Of a stretch of 37,432 bases of DNA, positions 1 through 8,027 are shown one piece after another. Every line of letters begins with the position of its first letter. Position 1 is the first letter of the stretch. Origin of the DNA: Ignavibacteria bacterium (GTDB lineage: Bacteria > Bacteroidota > Ignavibacteria > Kapaibacteriales > UBA4661); NCBI GenBank assembly GCA_013298375.1, contig JAAFHM010000004.1, positions 1 through 37,432 on the forward strand, in the 5' to 3' direction. Below the pieces are notes generated by a model. That model was not told where the DNA came from. It made no database searches and worked only from the letters and a program-made list of their open reading frames with translations. The position numbers were made by a program, and so were the translations under genes.

Positions 1-73
1 GATATAGATAATCAAAACCTTGTATTCAAGCGCCTTTAAGCCGAAAGTCTCGTTTTTTTGATAAGATGTTTTC

Positions 74-101
74 TTGGAAAGCCTCTTCGTATCTAGCTTT
101 G
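74..101 (+). promoter_or_regulatory. Candidate Bacteroidota-type promoter for the 240-4625 operon
   Basis: TTG at 74-76, a 17-base spacer and TAGCTTTG at 94-101 fit the Bacteroidota consensus TTG...TAnnTTTG. It would start transcription near 107 and give a leader of about 130 bases before the GTG at 240. Bases 1-239 hold no gene that I can see. The match is to a short consensus, so it could be chance. Confidence 0.4.
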
Positions 102-239
102 TCAGCAACTTGCCAAAGTAAAACTAGTATAGAAACCAATATTTACCGTTTTCCAACTGAAATCATTTAGAACCAATTACCCCCCATTTTCTTGCAACTT
201 TTTCAGCGATAGCGCGTAGATTAAGGGAGACAACAATTT

Positions 240-1007
240 GTGAATATTTTCCCAAGATTAACCGCTCCAACAGCCATGCGCCGCTCAAACGTTTTTCTCG
301 CGCTGACCTTCGGTTTTATCGGCTGCCTCAGCCAAACCGCTCTCAGCATCCAGATTTCTCATCCCCAAACAATGGCGACAAACCTTGCTCGCCATACCGC
401 GACAGCGCGAGTAGCCGATGGCGGCGACGGAACGGATGAAGTTGTGGAAGTGCGCCGTGTTGCGAAAACATTTACTGCGATTGATGTTAATGGCGGCGGT
501 ATTACCGTCGAGGTAACGTGTCAGCAAGAACCCAAAATTGAAATTATCGGGGAGCCGGATGCTGTCAAAACGATTGAGACCGATATTAGCGACGGACGGC
601 TTGAAATCAGTGGTGCGGCATGGAGATTTGGTAAGAAAACAATCGTCGTCCGTGTTTCCATGCAAAACCTGAACAGTATTGAAATGTCGGGCGCAAACGT
701 GATGAAAGTAAGCCGCATCAATACAGACGTTTTGGATGTTGAACTGAGCGGAGCGTGTGTTTTAGACGCTTCCGGCAAAGTGCGGAAATTGATGCTTGAG
801 GTTGCGGGCGCTTCGGTGGTGAACGTGAAAGACCTGATTGCAGAAAAAGTCATTGTTCAAGCCGATGGTGCTTGCAAGGCAACCGTTTATGCAGAAAAAT
901 ATCTTTCTGCTACTGTTTCAGGAGTATCAAAAGTGATATATTGGGGAGAACCCAAAGAAATCAATAAAGACGTTTGCGGATTGGCGAAAGTCAGCCCGAT
1001 GAAATAA
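240..1007 (+). CDS. Secreted DUF2807 (head GIN domain) protein
   Basis: This 255-aa protein begins with a hydrophobic export segment at about residues 17-36 (after MRRSN). The rest is a beta-rich, glycine/alanine-punctuated region starting near VAKTFTAIDVNGGGITVEV that matches the DUF2807 or head GIN domain, described as a putative auto-transporter adhesin and common in Bacteroidota. No catalytic residues are evident. The GTG at 240 is preferred because AAGGGAG lies 10 bases upstream; ATG 276 (residue 13) is the alternative and would give a tighter signal peptide. The gene ends 6 bases before the propeller-SpoIIE sensor, so the two are probably co-transcribed. It may be a surface or periplasmic partner of that sensor, which is inference from position only. 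Confidence 0.8.
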   Translation: MNIFPRLTAPTAMRRSNVFLALTFGFIGCLSQTALSIQISHPQTMATNLARHTATARVADGGDGTDEVVEVRRVAKTFTAIDVNGGGITVEVTCQQEPKIEIIGEPDAVKTIETDISDGRLEISGAAWRFGKKTIVVRVSMQNLNSIEMSGANVMKVSRINTDVLDVELSGACVLDASGKVRKLMLEVAGASVVNVKDLIAEKVIVQADGACKATVYAEKYLSATVSGVSKVIYWGEPKEINKDVCGLAKVSPMK

Positions 1008-1013
1008 CACGTT

Positions 1014-4000
1014 ATGCGCAAGCAAACACATACGCTGAATCGCTTCCCTTTGATGACAGCAACTCTAGGCGGAATCCACTTTCTGCCTTGGTTTTGGAAT
1101 AGGCAGCCCGTACCCCGCTTCATGGTGCGCGTTGCCCTTTTCTTTTTCGTGACGTGCCTCCTTTGGCTCACGGTGACTTCCCCCACAAGCGCACAAAACC
1201 TCATCTTCGAGCATCTTTCCTACGAACAAGGACTTTCCGAATCGAATGTTACCGCGATTATCCAAGACCGACAAGGATTTCTGTGGATTGGTACAAGCAA
1301 CGGTCTGAATCGTTACGACGGTCATTCTGTGGTCACGTATCGCAATGACCCGAATGATTCTGCCAGTTTGAGCAATAATGCTATTACAGCACTCTATGAA
1401 GACGAAAGCGGAACGCTTTGGGTTGGAACACAAAACGGTCTTCATGCCCTTGATCGCTCCACCGGGCGCTTTACGGTGTATCGTAATAACCCTGACAATG
1501 CCAATTCACTCAGCAATAATCTTGTTCGCTCCATCATCGAAGCACCGCGCGGGATGCTTTGGGTCGGCACCAAACGCGGGCTGAACCGTTTGGACATTGC
1601 ACGCAACGAGTGGAAAGTCTGGAAAACCGATAAAAAGGGGCGCGGCAAAGGTCCCAGCGACAGCGACATTATTACAATTCTCCAAGAACCGCAGAACCGC
1701 GCCAATCTTTGGCTGGGAACGCGGAATGGCGGCATCAATAAGCTGCATCTGCCTTCCGGTGTTTTTACCGTGTTTAAGCCTGAGATGAGCGACAACGACG
1801 AAATGAGTTCGGGTGTTACAGCGATGACCTTCGATGCTAACGGCAGTCTGTGGCTCAGTACCCGCGACAATGCGCTCTGGCGCTTTTACACCAGCAACAA
1901 CGAATTTACCCCCGTCGAGTCTCTCGAATCTTCCATGATGAATCAAGTCGTGCCGCTCTCGAATACTCGCTCCGTCAGTGTTCAAGCGCTTGCTGTTGAC
2001 AGACAAGGAATGCTGTGGGTCGGGACACGAGCAGGTCTATTCTCGCGTCGTATTGCCAATGAGGCTCATGCATCAGACCCCAAATCCCAAGACCTCCTCT
2101 GGCAACACCACGCAAACAACCCTAACGATGCGCAAAGCCTCAGCGACAATGCCGTGACGGTCATTCGGCAAGACCGTTCGGGTGTGCTGTGGTTTGGTAC
2201 GCAAGCCGGCGGGGTAAATAAGTATGTTCCGCAAACCTCGGCATTTCGCAATGTCAAATACGACCCGCTTCAAAAGTCGCTTCCAAGCCCGATTGTGAAC
2301 GCAATAGCGGGCAAAGCGAATGGCGAACTATGGTTCGGCACACAAAATGGCGTGGTGGTCTATGTTGGAAACTCGCCCGTACGATTGCTGGCGGTGGAAT
2401 CCGTGATTACGGCTATTTTGCACGACTCCCAAGGAAGTACATGGCTCGGAACGGAGAATGGTCTGGTGCAGATTGAGTCTCGCGGCATAGAGAGGCGCTT
2501 TGAATATTCACCCGATAAAAGCGAGGGTTTGAGCGATAATCTTGTGACTGCGCTGGCAGAAGACCGCAATGGCAATATCTGGATTGGCACACAAGGCGGC
2601 GGTATTTCGCGCTTTAACACTCATTTGAAGACGTTTCAAAACTATTGGAGCAGCAGCGATACGCCGGGCAGCATCAGTGACAATTTCGTTTTTTCGATAC
2701 TTGTCGCCAGTGACGGCACGGTCTGGATTGGGACAAATAACGGTCTGAACCGCTACAACCCCGATACCGACACGTTTACCGCCTTTGCGCGGTCGTCCTC
2801 CAATGCCCAGACCAACGCCATGCCCGAAGCACCGATACTCGCGCTCTACGAAGATGCCGCCAAGCACCTTTGGCTTGGGACGTTGGGCGGCGGGCTGTAC
2901 CGTTTCGAGCCTGCGCAAAAGCGAGCTGTGCGCTTCAGCAAAAAAGACCATTTGCCAAGCGAAACAATCTACGGAATATTGGGCGATACGAAAGGCAAAC
3001 TTTGGCTCAGTACCAGTCGTGGTCTGGCTTCGCTGACACCACGCGGCAACGGAGAGCCGAGCATCCGCATCTATGGCGCTGCCGATGGCTTGCAAAGCAG
3101 TGCATTCCGCAAAGGCGCATACTTCCGCACGGCAAGCGGTACGATGCTCTTTGGCGTAGGAGCGGGATTCGTGGCATTCGATGCTGATTCGCTGCGCGAC
3201 AACATGATGCCGCCAAGTCTTGCCGTTACACGCTTCCACGTTTTTGGTAATAACGAGGAAGCTGCGCCCGCACCAACACAAACGCGCTTTGAGATTGACT
3301 ATGGGGAAAATTTTGAGATAGAATATGCTGCGCTGGACTTTACGAACCCTGCCCGCAACGAATACGCCTATCATTTCGGCGATTCGGATAGTAACTGGGT
3401 TTACATGGGGCAGAATCGGCGTATTACGGTAACGAATTATGACCCGGGTGAATACAGTGTTTTCGTCAAAGCCTCCAACAGCGACGGCGTGTGGACGGCA
3501 GAGCCGCTTGTGTTGACGCTTATTGTGCGTCCGCCGTGGTGGAGGACGTGGTGGTCCCATACTCTGGCTATTGTTGCGGGCATTGCGTGTATTGTCGGGG
3601 CGTATCGTCTGCGGGTTCGGCGGATGATTGCTTCGGGCAAACGGCTTCAAACTTTGGTGGATGAGCGCACAAAAGAAATTTCCGAACAGAAATATTTGCT
3701 GGAAGCGCAAGGTTCAGAAATTCAAATGACGAATGCCGCATTGCAAGAGAAGAACGTTGAATTGGAAAGAGTTCTGCATACCAGCGAAAATGCACGGCAA
3801 GAATTGGAGAGGGCTTACCAGCTTTTGGATAGAGAAAACTCCCGCAAAACACAGGAATTGAACGAAGCCCGCGCTTTCCAAATTTCGATGCTCCCGAAAC
3901 AAACCCCGCAAATACAGGGCTTGGATATTGCCTTTGCACTCAGAACGGCAACGGAAGTGGGCGGCGATTACTACGATTACGTGCTTTCGCCCGATGGCGG

Positions 4001-4625
4001 ACTAACGCTGGCAATCGGCGACGCTACGGGGCATGGGGTTCGCGCCGGAATGCTGGTGTCACTCGTCAAAAGCAGCTTTCATGCGCTTGTCCACGATTAT
4101 TCCCTGAGCGAAACCGCCGCAATGATTTCGCAAACTATCAAGCAAATGCGGCTTCAGCGAATGTTTATGTGCCTGTCGTTGCTGCATTTGCGCCGCAAGG
4201 AGCATCCACATCATCAGGCGTGGCAACTCGAAATGGCGGGTGCCGGAATGCCACCCATGCTGCTCTATCGCGCTGCAACAGGGCGTGTGGAGCATTTGCG
4301 AACGCAAGGAATCGTGCTGGGGACGATGGAAAATGCGGTCTATCCTGTTCGCCACATTGAAGTCGAGGCGGGCGACCGATTGCTGCTCATGTCGGACGGT
4401 ATTATCGAACTTTTCAACGCCTCCGGAGATGAACTCGGTACGCAGCGCGTGGAAGATTGCTTTTTGCGTCTTTGCCAAGACCGCCACGAATGCAGCGCCG
4501 ATGCGATGTTAGCAGAACTGCACTATCTGACCGACGAGTGGGTGGACGGCGAACCCTTGCATGACGACATTGCCCTGATAATGATTCGGGTGGGAAACGA
4601 GGAAGGGATAAGGGATAAGGGATAA
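1014..4625 (+). CDS. Propeller (Reg_prop)-Y_Y_Y sensor with SpoIIE/PP2C phosphatase output
   Basis: At 1203 aa this is a membrane sensor. A signal anchor lies near residues 37-60 (VRVALFFFVTCLLWLTV); ATG 1122 (residue 37) is a possible alternative start. Residues ~65-720 carry at least 13 Reg_prop blades of the type LWIGTxNGLNRY, which fold as periplasmic beta-propellers. A Y_Y_Y domain follows (~740-835), then a transmembrane helix (~848-866), a long coiled coil (~870-960) and a SpoIIE/PP2C domain. Phosphatase metal residues are present: GGDYYDY near 983-989, GDATGHG from 1002, SDG with D1128, and HDD with D1184/D1185. In the usual family the output is a histidine kinase; here it is predicted to be a serine/threonine phosphatase in the cytoplasm, as in partner-switching pathways. 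No antagonist protein is encoded nearby. The final codons lie in a tandem GGGATAA repeat. Confidence 0.9.
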   Translation: MRKQTHTLNRFPLMTATLGGIHFLPWFWNRQPVPRFMVRVALFFFVTCLLWLTVTSPTSAQNLIFEHLSYEQGLSESNVTAIIQDRQGFLWIGTSNGLNRYDGHSVVTYRNDPNDSASLSNNAITALYEDESGTLWVGTQNGLHALDRSTGRFTVYRNNPDNANSLSNNLVRSIIEAPRGMLWVGTKRGLNRLDIARNEWKVWKTDKKGRGKGPSDSDIITILQEPQNRANLWLGTRNGGINKLHLPSGVFTVFKPEMSDNDEMSSGVTAMTFDANGSLWLSTRDNALWRFYTSNNEFTPVESLESSMMNQVVPLSNTRSVSVQALAVDRQGMLWVGTRAGLFSRRIANEAHASDPKSQDLLWQHHANNPNDAQSLSDNAVTVIRQDRSGVLWFGTQAGGVNKYVPQTSAFRNVKYDPLQKSLPSPIVNAIAGKANGELWFGTQNGVVVYVGNSPVRLLAVESVITAILHDSQGSTWLGTENGLVQIESRGIERRFEYSPDKSEGLSDNLVTALAEDRNGNIWIGTQGGGISRFNTHLKTFQNYWSSSDTPGSISDNFVFSILVASDGTVWIGTNNGLNRYNPDTDTFTAFARSSSNAQTNAMPEAPILALYEDAAKHLWLGTLGGGLYRFEPAQKRAVRFSKKDHLPSETIYGILGDTKGKLWLSTSRGLASLTPRGNGEPSIRIYGAADGLQSSAFRKGAYFRTASGTMLFGVGAGFVAFDADSLRDNMMPPSLAVTRFHVFGNNEEAAPAPTQTRFEIDYGENFEIEYAALDFTNPARNEYAYHFGDSDSNWVYMGQNRRITVTNYDPGEYSVFVKASNSDGVWTAEPLVLTLIVRPPWWRTWWSHTLAIVAGIACIVGAYRLRVRRMIASGKRLQTLVDERTKEISEQKYLLEAQGSEIQMTNAALQEKNVELERVLHTSENARQELERAYQLLDRENSRKTQELNEARAFQISMLPKQTPQIQGLDIAFALRTATEVGGDYYDYVLSPDGGLTLAIGDATGHGVRAGMLVSLVKSSFHALVHDYSLSETAAMISQTIKQMRLQRMFMCLSLLHLRRKEHPHHQAWQLEMAGAGMPPMLLYRAATGRVEHLRTQGIVLGTMENAVYPVRHIEVEAGDRLLLMSDGIIELFNASGDELGTQRVEDCFLRLCQDRHECSADAMLAELHYLTDEWVDGEPLHDDIALIMIRVGNEEGIRDKG

Positions 4626-4639
4626 TTATGCTTTATCCC
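4605..4639. repeat. Tandem GGGATAA heptamers with an inverted copy
   Basis: Three perfect GGGATAA copies run from 4605 to 4625 and supply the last codons and the TAA stop of the sensor gene. An inverted copy, TTATCCC, is at 4633-4639, so the last heptamer can form a 7-bp hairpin between the convergent sensor and fbp genes. There is no T tract, so it is not a classical terminator. Confidence 0.7.
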
Positions 4640-4664
4640 CCATCCCTCACCCCTCATCCTTTTC

Positions 4665-5699
4665 TTACTCAGCGCCCTCTGGAAACTCCCCGCGCAAGAA
4701 TGCTTCGGCTTCCAACACATCATCGCGGCTACCGATAAAGAGCGGTGAGCGTTGATGGATGGCTTCGGGGCGTAAATCCAAGATACGGTTCTTACCGTCG
4801 CTTGCCCGCCCGCCTGCTTGCTCAATAATCATTGCTAAAGGATTGCATTCATAAAGAATGCGGAGTTTGCCATTCGGACTGCTTCTGTCGGCAGGATACA
4901 TGAAAATTCCGCCATACATAATTGTTCGGTGCAAATCGGCAATACTTGTTCCCACATAGCGAAGCGAGTAGGGACGGCGTTTGTCGGTAGAAGGGGTTTT
5001 GAGATATTCGATATATTTTTTGAGATTATCATTCCATTTTGAGGAATTGCCTTCATTGACGCTGTAATACTTACCGCGATTCGGTATTTGAATTTTTTCA
5101 TCACTCAGCAAAAACTCACCAATGGTGGGGTCGTAGGTAAAGACATCCACGCCATTGCCAGTTGTATAGACGAGTTGTGTGCTACTACCGTAGCAAACAT
5201 ATCCTGCCGCAACCTGCCGTGCGCCCGGCTGCAACACATCTTCCAACGTGCCGTCCCCGACGTAATCCGGCGTAACGCGGTGATAAATTGAAAAAATTGT
5301 CCCAATCGTGACATTGACATCAATATTTGATGAGCCATCGAGGGGATCGAACAGCAGCACATACTTACCGCGCTCATACTCTGGCGGGATAGGAATAAGT
5401 TCCTCCGATTCTTCCGAAGCCATGATGCAAAGGTGTCCACCGTGATCCATAGCCCGAAAAATCGTATCATGGGCAATTTGGTCGAGTTTTTTTACTTGTT
5501 CTCCGTGAACATTCGTGCCGTCGGTTAGCCCCAGAACATCGTTCAATCCCGCACGGCGGACATCCCGCGAGATAAGACGTATCGCCAAGAGCATATCGCG
5601 CATCATCCTTGAGAACTCGCCTGTCGCGCCTCGCTTCACATGTTCTTCTTCGGCAATGTGTCGTTCTATCGTTACGAGTTTGCTTACACGCATTCGCAT
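4665..5699 (-). CDS. fbp: Fructose-1,6-bisphosphatase, class I
   Basis: The 344-aa product hydrolyses fructose-1,6-bisphosphate to fructose-6-phosphate in gluconeogenesis. The metal and substrate motif DPLDGSSNIDVN is at about residues 118-129, and the acidic SEESEE loop precedes it near 95-100, both diagnostic of class I FBPase. The length fits the family (about 335 aa). The start at 5699 is chosen because the minus strand has AGGAGG six bases ahead of this ATG; an in-frame extension to 5765 has no site and is not conserved in character. A second ATG six bases further in is also possible. It converges with the sensor gene and is divergent from panB, sharing the 5700-5945 spacer. No linked gluconeogenic genes are seen. 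Confidence 0.95.
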   Translation of the reverse strand: MRMRVSKLVTIERHIAEEEHVKRGATGEFSRMMRDMLLAIRLISRDVRRAGLNDVLGLTDGTNVHGEQVKKLDQIAHDTIFRAMDHGGHLCIMASEESEELIPIPPEYERGKYVLLFDPLDGSSNIDVNVTIGTIFSIYHRVTPDYVGDGTLEDVLQPGARQVAAGYVCYGSSTQLVYTTGNGVDVFTYDPTIGEFLLSDEKIQIPNRGKYYSVNEGNSSKWNDNLKKYIEYLKTPSTDKRRPYSLRYVGTSIADLHRTIMYGGIFMYPADRSSPNGKLRILYECNPLAMIIEQAGGRASDGKNRILDLRPEAIHQRSPLFIGSRDDVLEAEAFLRGEFPEGAE

Positions 5700-5945
5700 A
5701 TTCTTCCTCCTAAGATTTTCGTGCATGGTCAATGCACCGTTTGAGAAATTCACACTAAAAAACACTCATGGTTTTCCTGTGCCGAATATAGCGTTTATGC
5801 GGGACAAAACAGGATGAAAATTTTTTTGTGATAAAATTTTCTTGCGCGGCGAATACGTGAGTTTTTGCATCTTGCAACGCTATATCGTAATTTACCAAGC
5901 AATAACAAGCCCAATTTTTCTTCAACCCCTGATATCATCAAGCCG

Positions 5946-6845
5946 ATGAGCGACCCCACAAAACAATTCGCCCCCAAACCCGCCGTGCCGCAGCAAGCAA
6001 AAACGGAGTCCGACACGCCTATTTACGGCACTCCGGCGGTGCGTCGCACCAAACACGTTACCCGACAAACACTGCTTGAGCGCAAGAAACGTGGTGAGCG
6101 CTTCTCGTGCCTAACGGCTTACGATGCAACAATGGCGCAGATTTTTGACGAGGCGGGAATAGACCTACTCCTTGTCGGTGATTCGGTCGCAAACGTTGTG
6201 CAGGGGCATGAAACCACGATTCCCGTCACGTTGGACGAAATTATTTACCACACTAAAGCCGTGTTGCGGGGTGTGAGCCGGGCGATGGTCGTTGCTGATA
6301 TGCCGTTTATGTCGTACCAAATCTCGCCCGAAGAAGCATTCCGCAATGCCGGACGGCTGATGAAAGAAGCGGGCGCAAGCGCAGTAAAGCTCGAAGGCGG
6401 GAGGCGGGTGTTGGAGATTGTTGCTCATATTAGCGAGGCGGGTATTCCCGTGATGGGGCATTTGGGGCTTACGCCGCAAAGTATTCATCAATTCGGCTCC
6501 TATCGCACACGCGGCACGGACAAAAAAGAAGCGGAACAGATATTGCGCGATGCGAAAGATTTAGAGCGGGCGGGCTGCTTTGCTATTGTTTTGGAAAAAA
6601 TCCCTTCCGAACTCGCACAGCAAATTACTGAATCGCTGACGATTCCGACCATCGGCATTGGCGCGGGCGTTCATTGCGACGGGCAGATTTTGGTTTATAC
6701 CGATATGCTGGGTATTACCAACGACTTCCAGCCGCGTTTTGTGCGCCGTTATGACGTAATGCGTGAGCGGATGCTTGAGGCGGTCGGGCAGTACATCAAC
6801 GATGTTCGCACGGCGACGTTTCCATCGGATGAGGAGAGCTATTAA
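5946..6845 (+). CDS. panB: 3-methyl-2-oxobutanoate hydroxymethyltransferase
   Basis: PanB adds a hydroxymethyl group from methylene-THF to 2-oxoisovalerate to make ketopantoate, the first step to pantothenate and CoA. The product is 299 aa. The core starts near residue 50 with KRGERFSCLTAYDA. Metal ligands are D79 (LVGDS), D118 (VADMPF) and E150 (VKLEGG); the catalytic Glu is E217 in VLEKIP, and GIGAG follows near 237. The family is usually about 265-275 aa, so the first ~45 residues are an extra, probably disordered, tail. ATG 5946 is chosen over an in-frame TTG at 5865; a later start is possible. It ends 3 bases before the aminopeptidase gene, suggesting co-transcription. No other pan genes are in the window. 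Confidence 0.95.
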   Translation: MSDPTKQFAPKPAVPQQAKTESDTPIYGTPAVRRTKHVTRQTLLERKKRGERFSCLTAYDATMAQIFDEAGIDLLLVGDSVANVVQGHETTIPVTLDEIIYHTKAVLRGVSRAMVVADMPFMSYQISPEEAFRNAGRLMKEAGASAVKLEGGRRVLEIVAHISEAGIPVMGHLGLTPQSIHQFGSYRTRGTDKKEAEQILRDAKDLERAGCFAIVLEKIPSELAQQITESLTIPTIGIGAGVHCDGQILVYTDMLGITNDFQPRFVRRYDVMRERMLEAVGQYINDVRTATFPSDEESY

Positions 6846-6848
6846 CGT

Positions 6849-7943
6849 ATGACCCAAACCATCCAAGAATACCGCATCAACCAGCTTCGTAGCGGCTTTG
6901 ACCAACGCAAAATTGATGCCCTCATCATCACGCACGTCCCGCACGTGGCATACTTGACGGGCTTTAGCGGATCAAGTGCCATGCTTGTTTTGACGCGCTC
7001 CGCAGCACATTTCCTTACCGACGGGCGCTATACCGAACAGGCGCGGCAGGAAGTTCGTCTGCCAAACGTGGATATTCATATTGAGCGTGAGTGGTGGAAA
7101 TATGTTCACGAAAAAAAACTGCTGGAAGGCTCTTCAATAGTGGGCTTCGAGGCATCGCATACGTCGGTCGCATCGGCAGAATCCATGAAGAAAATTATCA
7201 CGGGACGCTCATGGCAAGCGATTGTGGGTATGGTTGAGGCGGTTGTCATGGTCAAAACCCGCGAAGAAGCGAACTTTATCCGTGAGGCGGCGGGAATTGC
7301 CGCAAAGACCTACGACCACGTGCTGCGCACCACCAAAGCTGGAATGACCGAAAACGACGTAGCGGCTGAGGTTGCCTACATTTCCAAAAAATTGGGTTCA
7401 GAAAGCGAAGGCTTTGAGACGATTGTTGCAAGCGGTGTACGGGGTGCTTTGCCACACGGACGCTCCACAAACAAGGTCATTCGCTCCGGTGAACTTGTTA
7501 CTCTCGACTTTGGTTGCCGTGTTCAGGGGTTTTACAGCGATGTAACCCGCACGTTTGCTGTCGGAGAGCCAAGCCTTTTCGACCGCGCTATTTTTGATTT
7601 GGTCTTGCGAGCAAATGAAGCCGCTATCCTTGCGGCAAAGGGCGGTATGAAAGTCGGCGTGTTGGATGCCGTTGCCCGCGACATTATCAAAGAAGTTGGT
7701 TACGGCGAAGAATTTGCGCATGGTTTGGGGCATGGCTTAGGGCGCGAGGTGCATGAAAAACCAAGCATTTCTTACCGATTCGCCGACGAGATTGCACACG
7801 TTGGGGCGGTTATTACGATTGAGCCGGGCGTGTATCTGCCGGAGCGCTGCGGGGTGCGGGTTGAAGATGATGTTTGGCTCACCGAAACAGGCTGCGAAGT
7901 CTTGACCGAAGCCATTCCAAAGCAACTGATTATCGTTGAATAA
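6849..7943 (+). CDS. M24 family Xaa-Pro aminopeptidase/dipeptidase
   Basis: This 364-aa cytoplasmic metallopeptidase would remove an N-terminal residue next to proline. It has the creatinase-like N-terminal domain (HVAYLTGFSGSSAMLVLT, TDGRYTEQA) and the pita-bread catalytic domain. All five dinuclear metal ligands are visible: D220 and D231 in LDFGCRVQGFYSDVTRTF, H295 in HGLGHGLG, E325 in ITIEPGVY and E339 in VRVEDD. The length suits PepQ/PepP-type enzymes; aminopeptidase and prolidase cannot be separated by eye. It starts 3 bases after the panB stop, so it is likely translated from the same mRNA. Nothing links it functionally to pantothenate. Confidence 0.92.
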   Translation: MTQTIQEYRINQLRSGFDQRKIDALIITHVPHVAYLTGFSGSSAMLVLTRSAAHFLTDGRYTEQARQEVRLPNVDIHIEREWWKYVHEKKLLEGSSIVGFEASHTSVASAESMKKIITGRSWQAIVGMVEAVVMVKTREEANFIREAAGIAAKTYDHVLRTTKAGMTENDVAAEVAYISKKLGSESEGFETIVASGVRGALPHGRSTNKVIRSGELVTLDFGCRVQGFYSDVTRTFAVGEPSLFDRAIFDLVLRANEAAILAAKGGMKVGVLDAVARDIIKEVGYGEEFAHGLGHGLGREVHEKPSISYRFADEIAHVGAVITIEPGVYLPERCGVRVEDDVWLTETGCEVLTEAIPKQLIIVE

Positions 7944-8027
7944 CTCCCCCCAACAATCGGCAGTGCTAAACTTTTCTTCCGCTTTTTCGTCTCCAATGTG
8001 AGTCATGTTCCACATTTCTTTTTTGTT

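Noticed and set aside
2508..3710. 400-aa open frame on the minus strand
   Set aside because: It lies wholly inside the propeller sensor on the opposite strand, has no family pattern and is explained by codon bias of the real gene.
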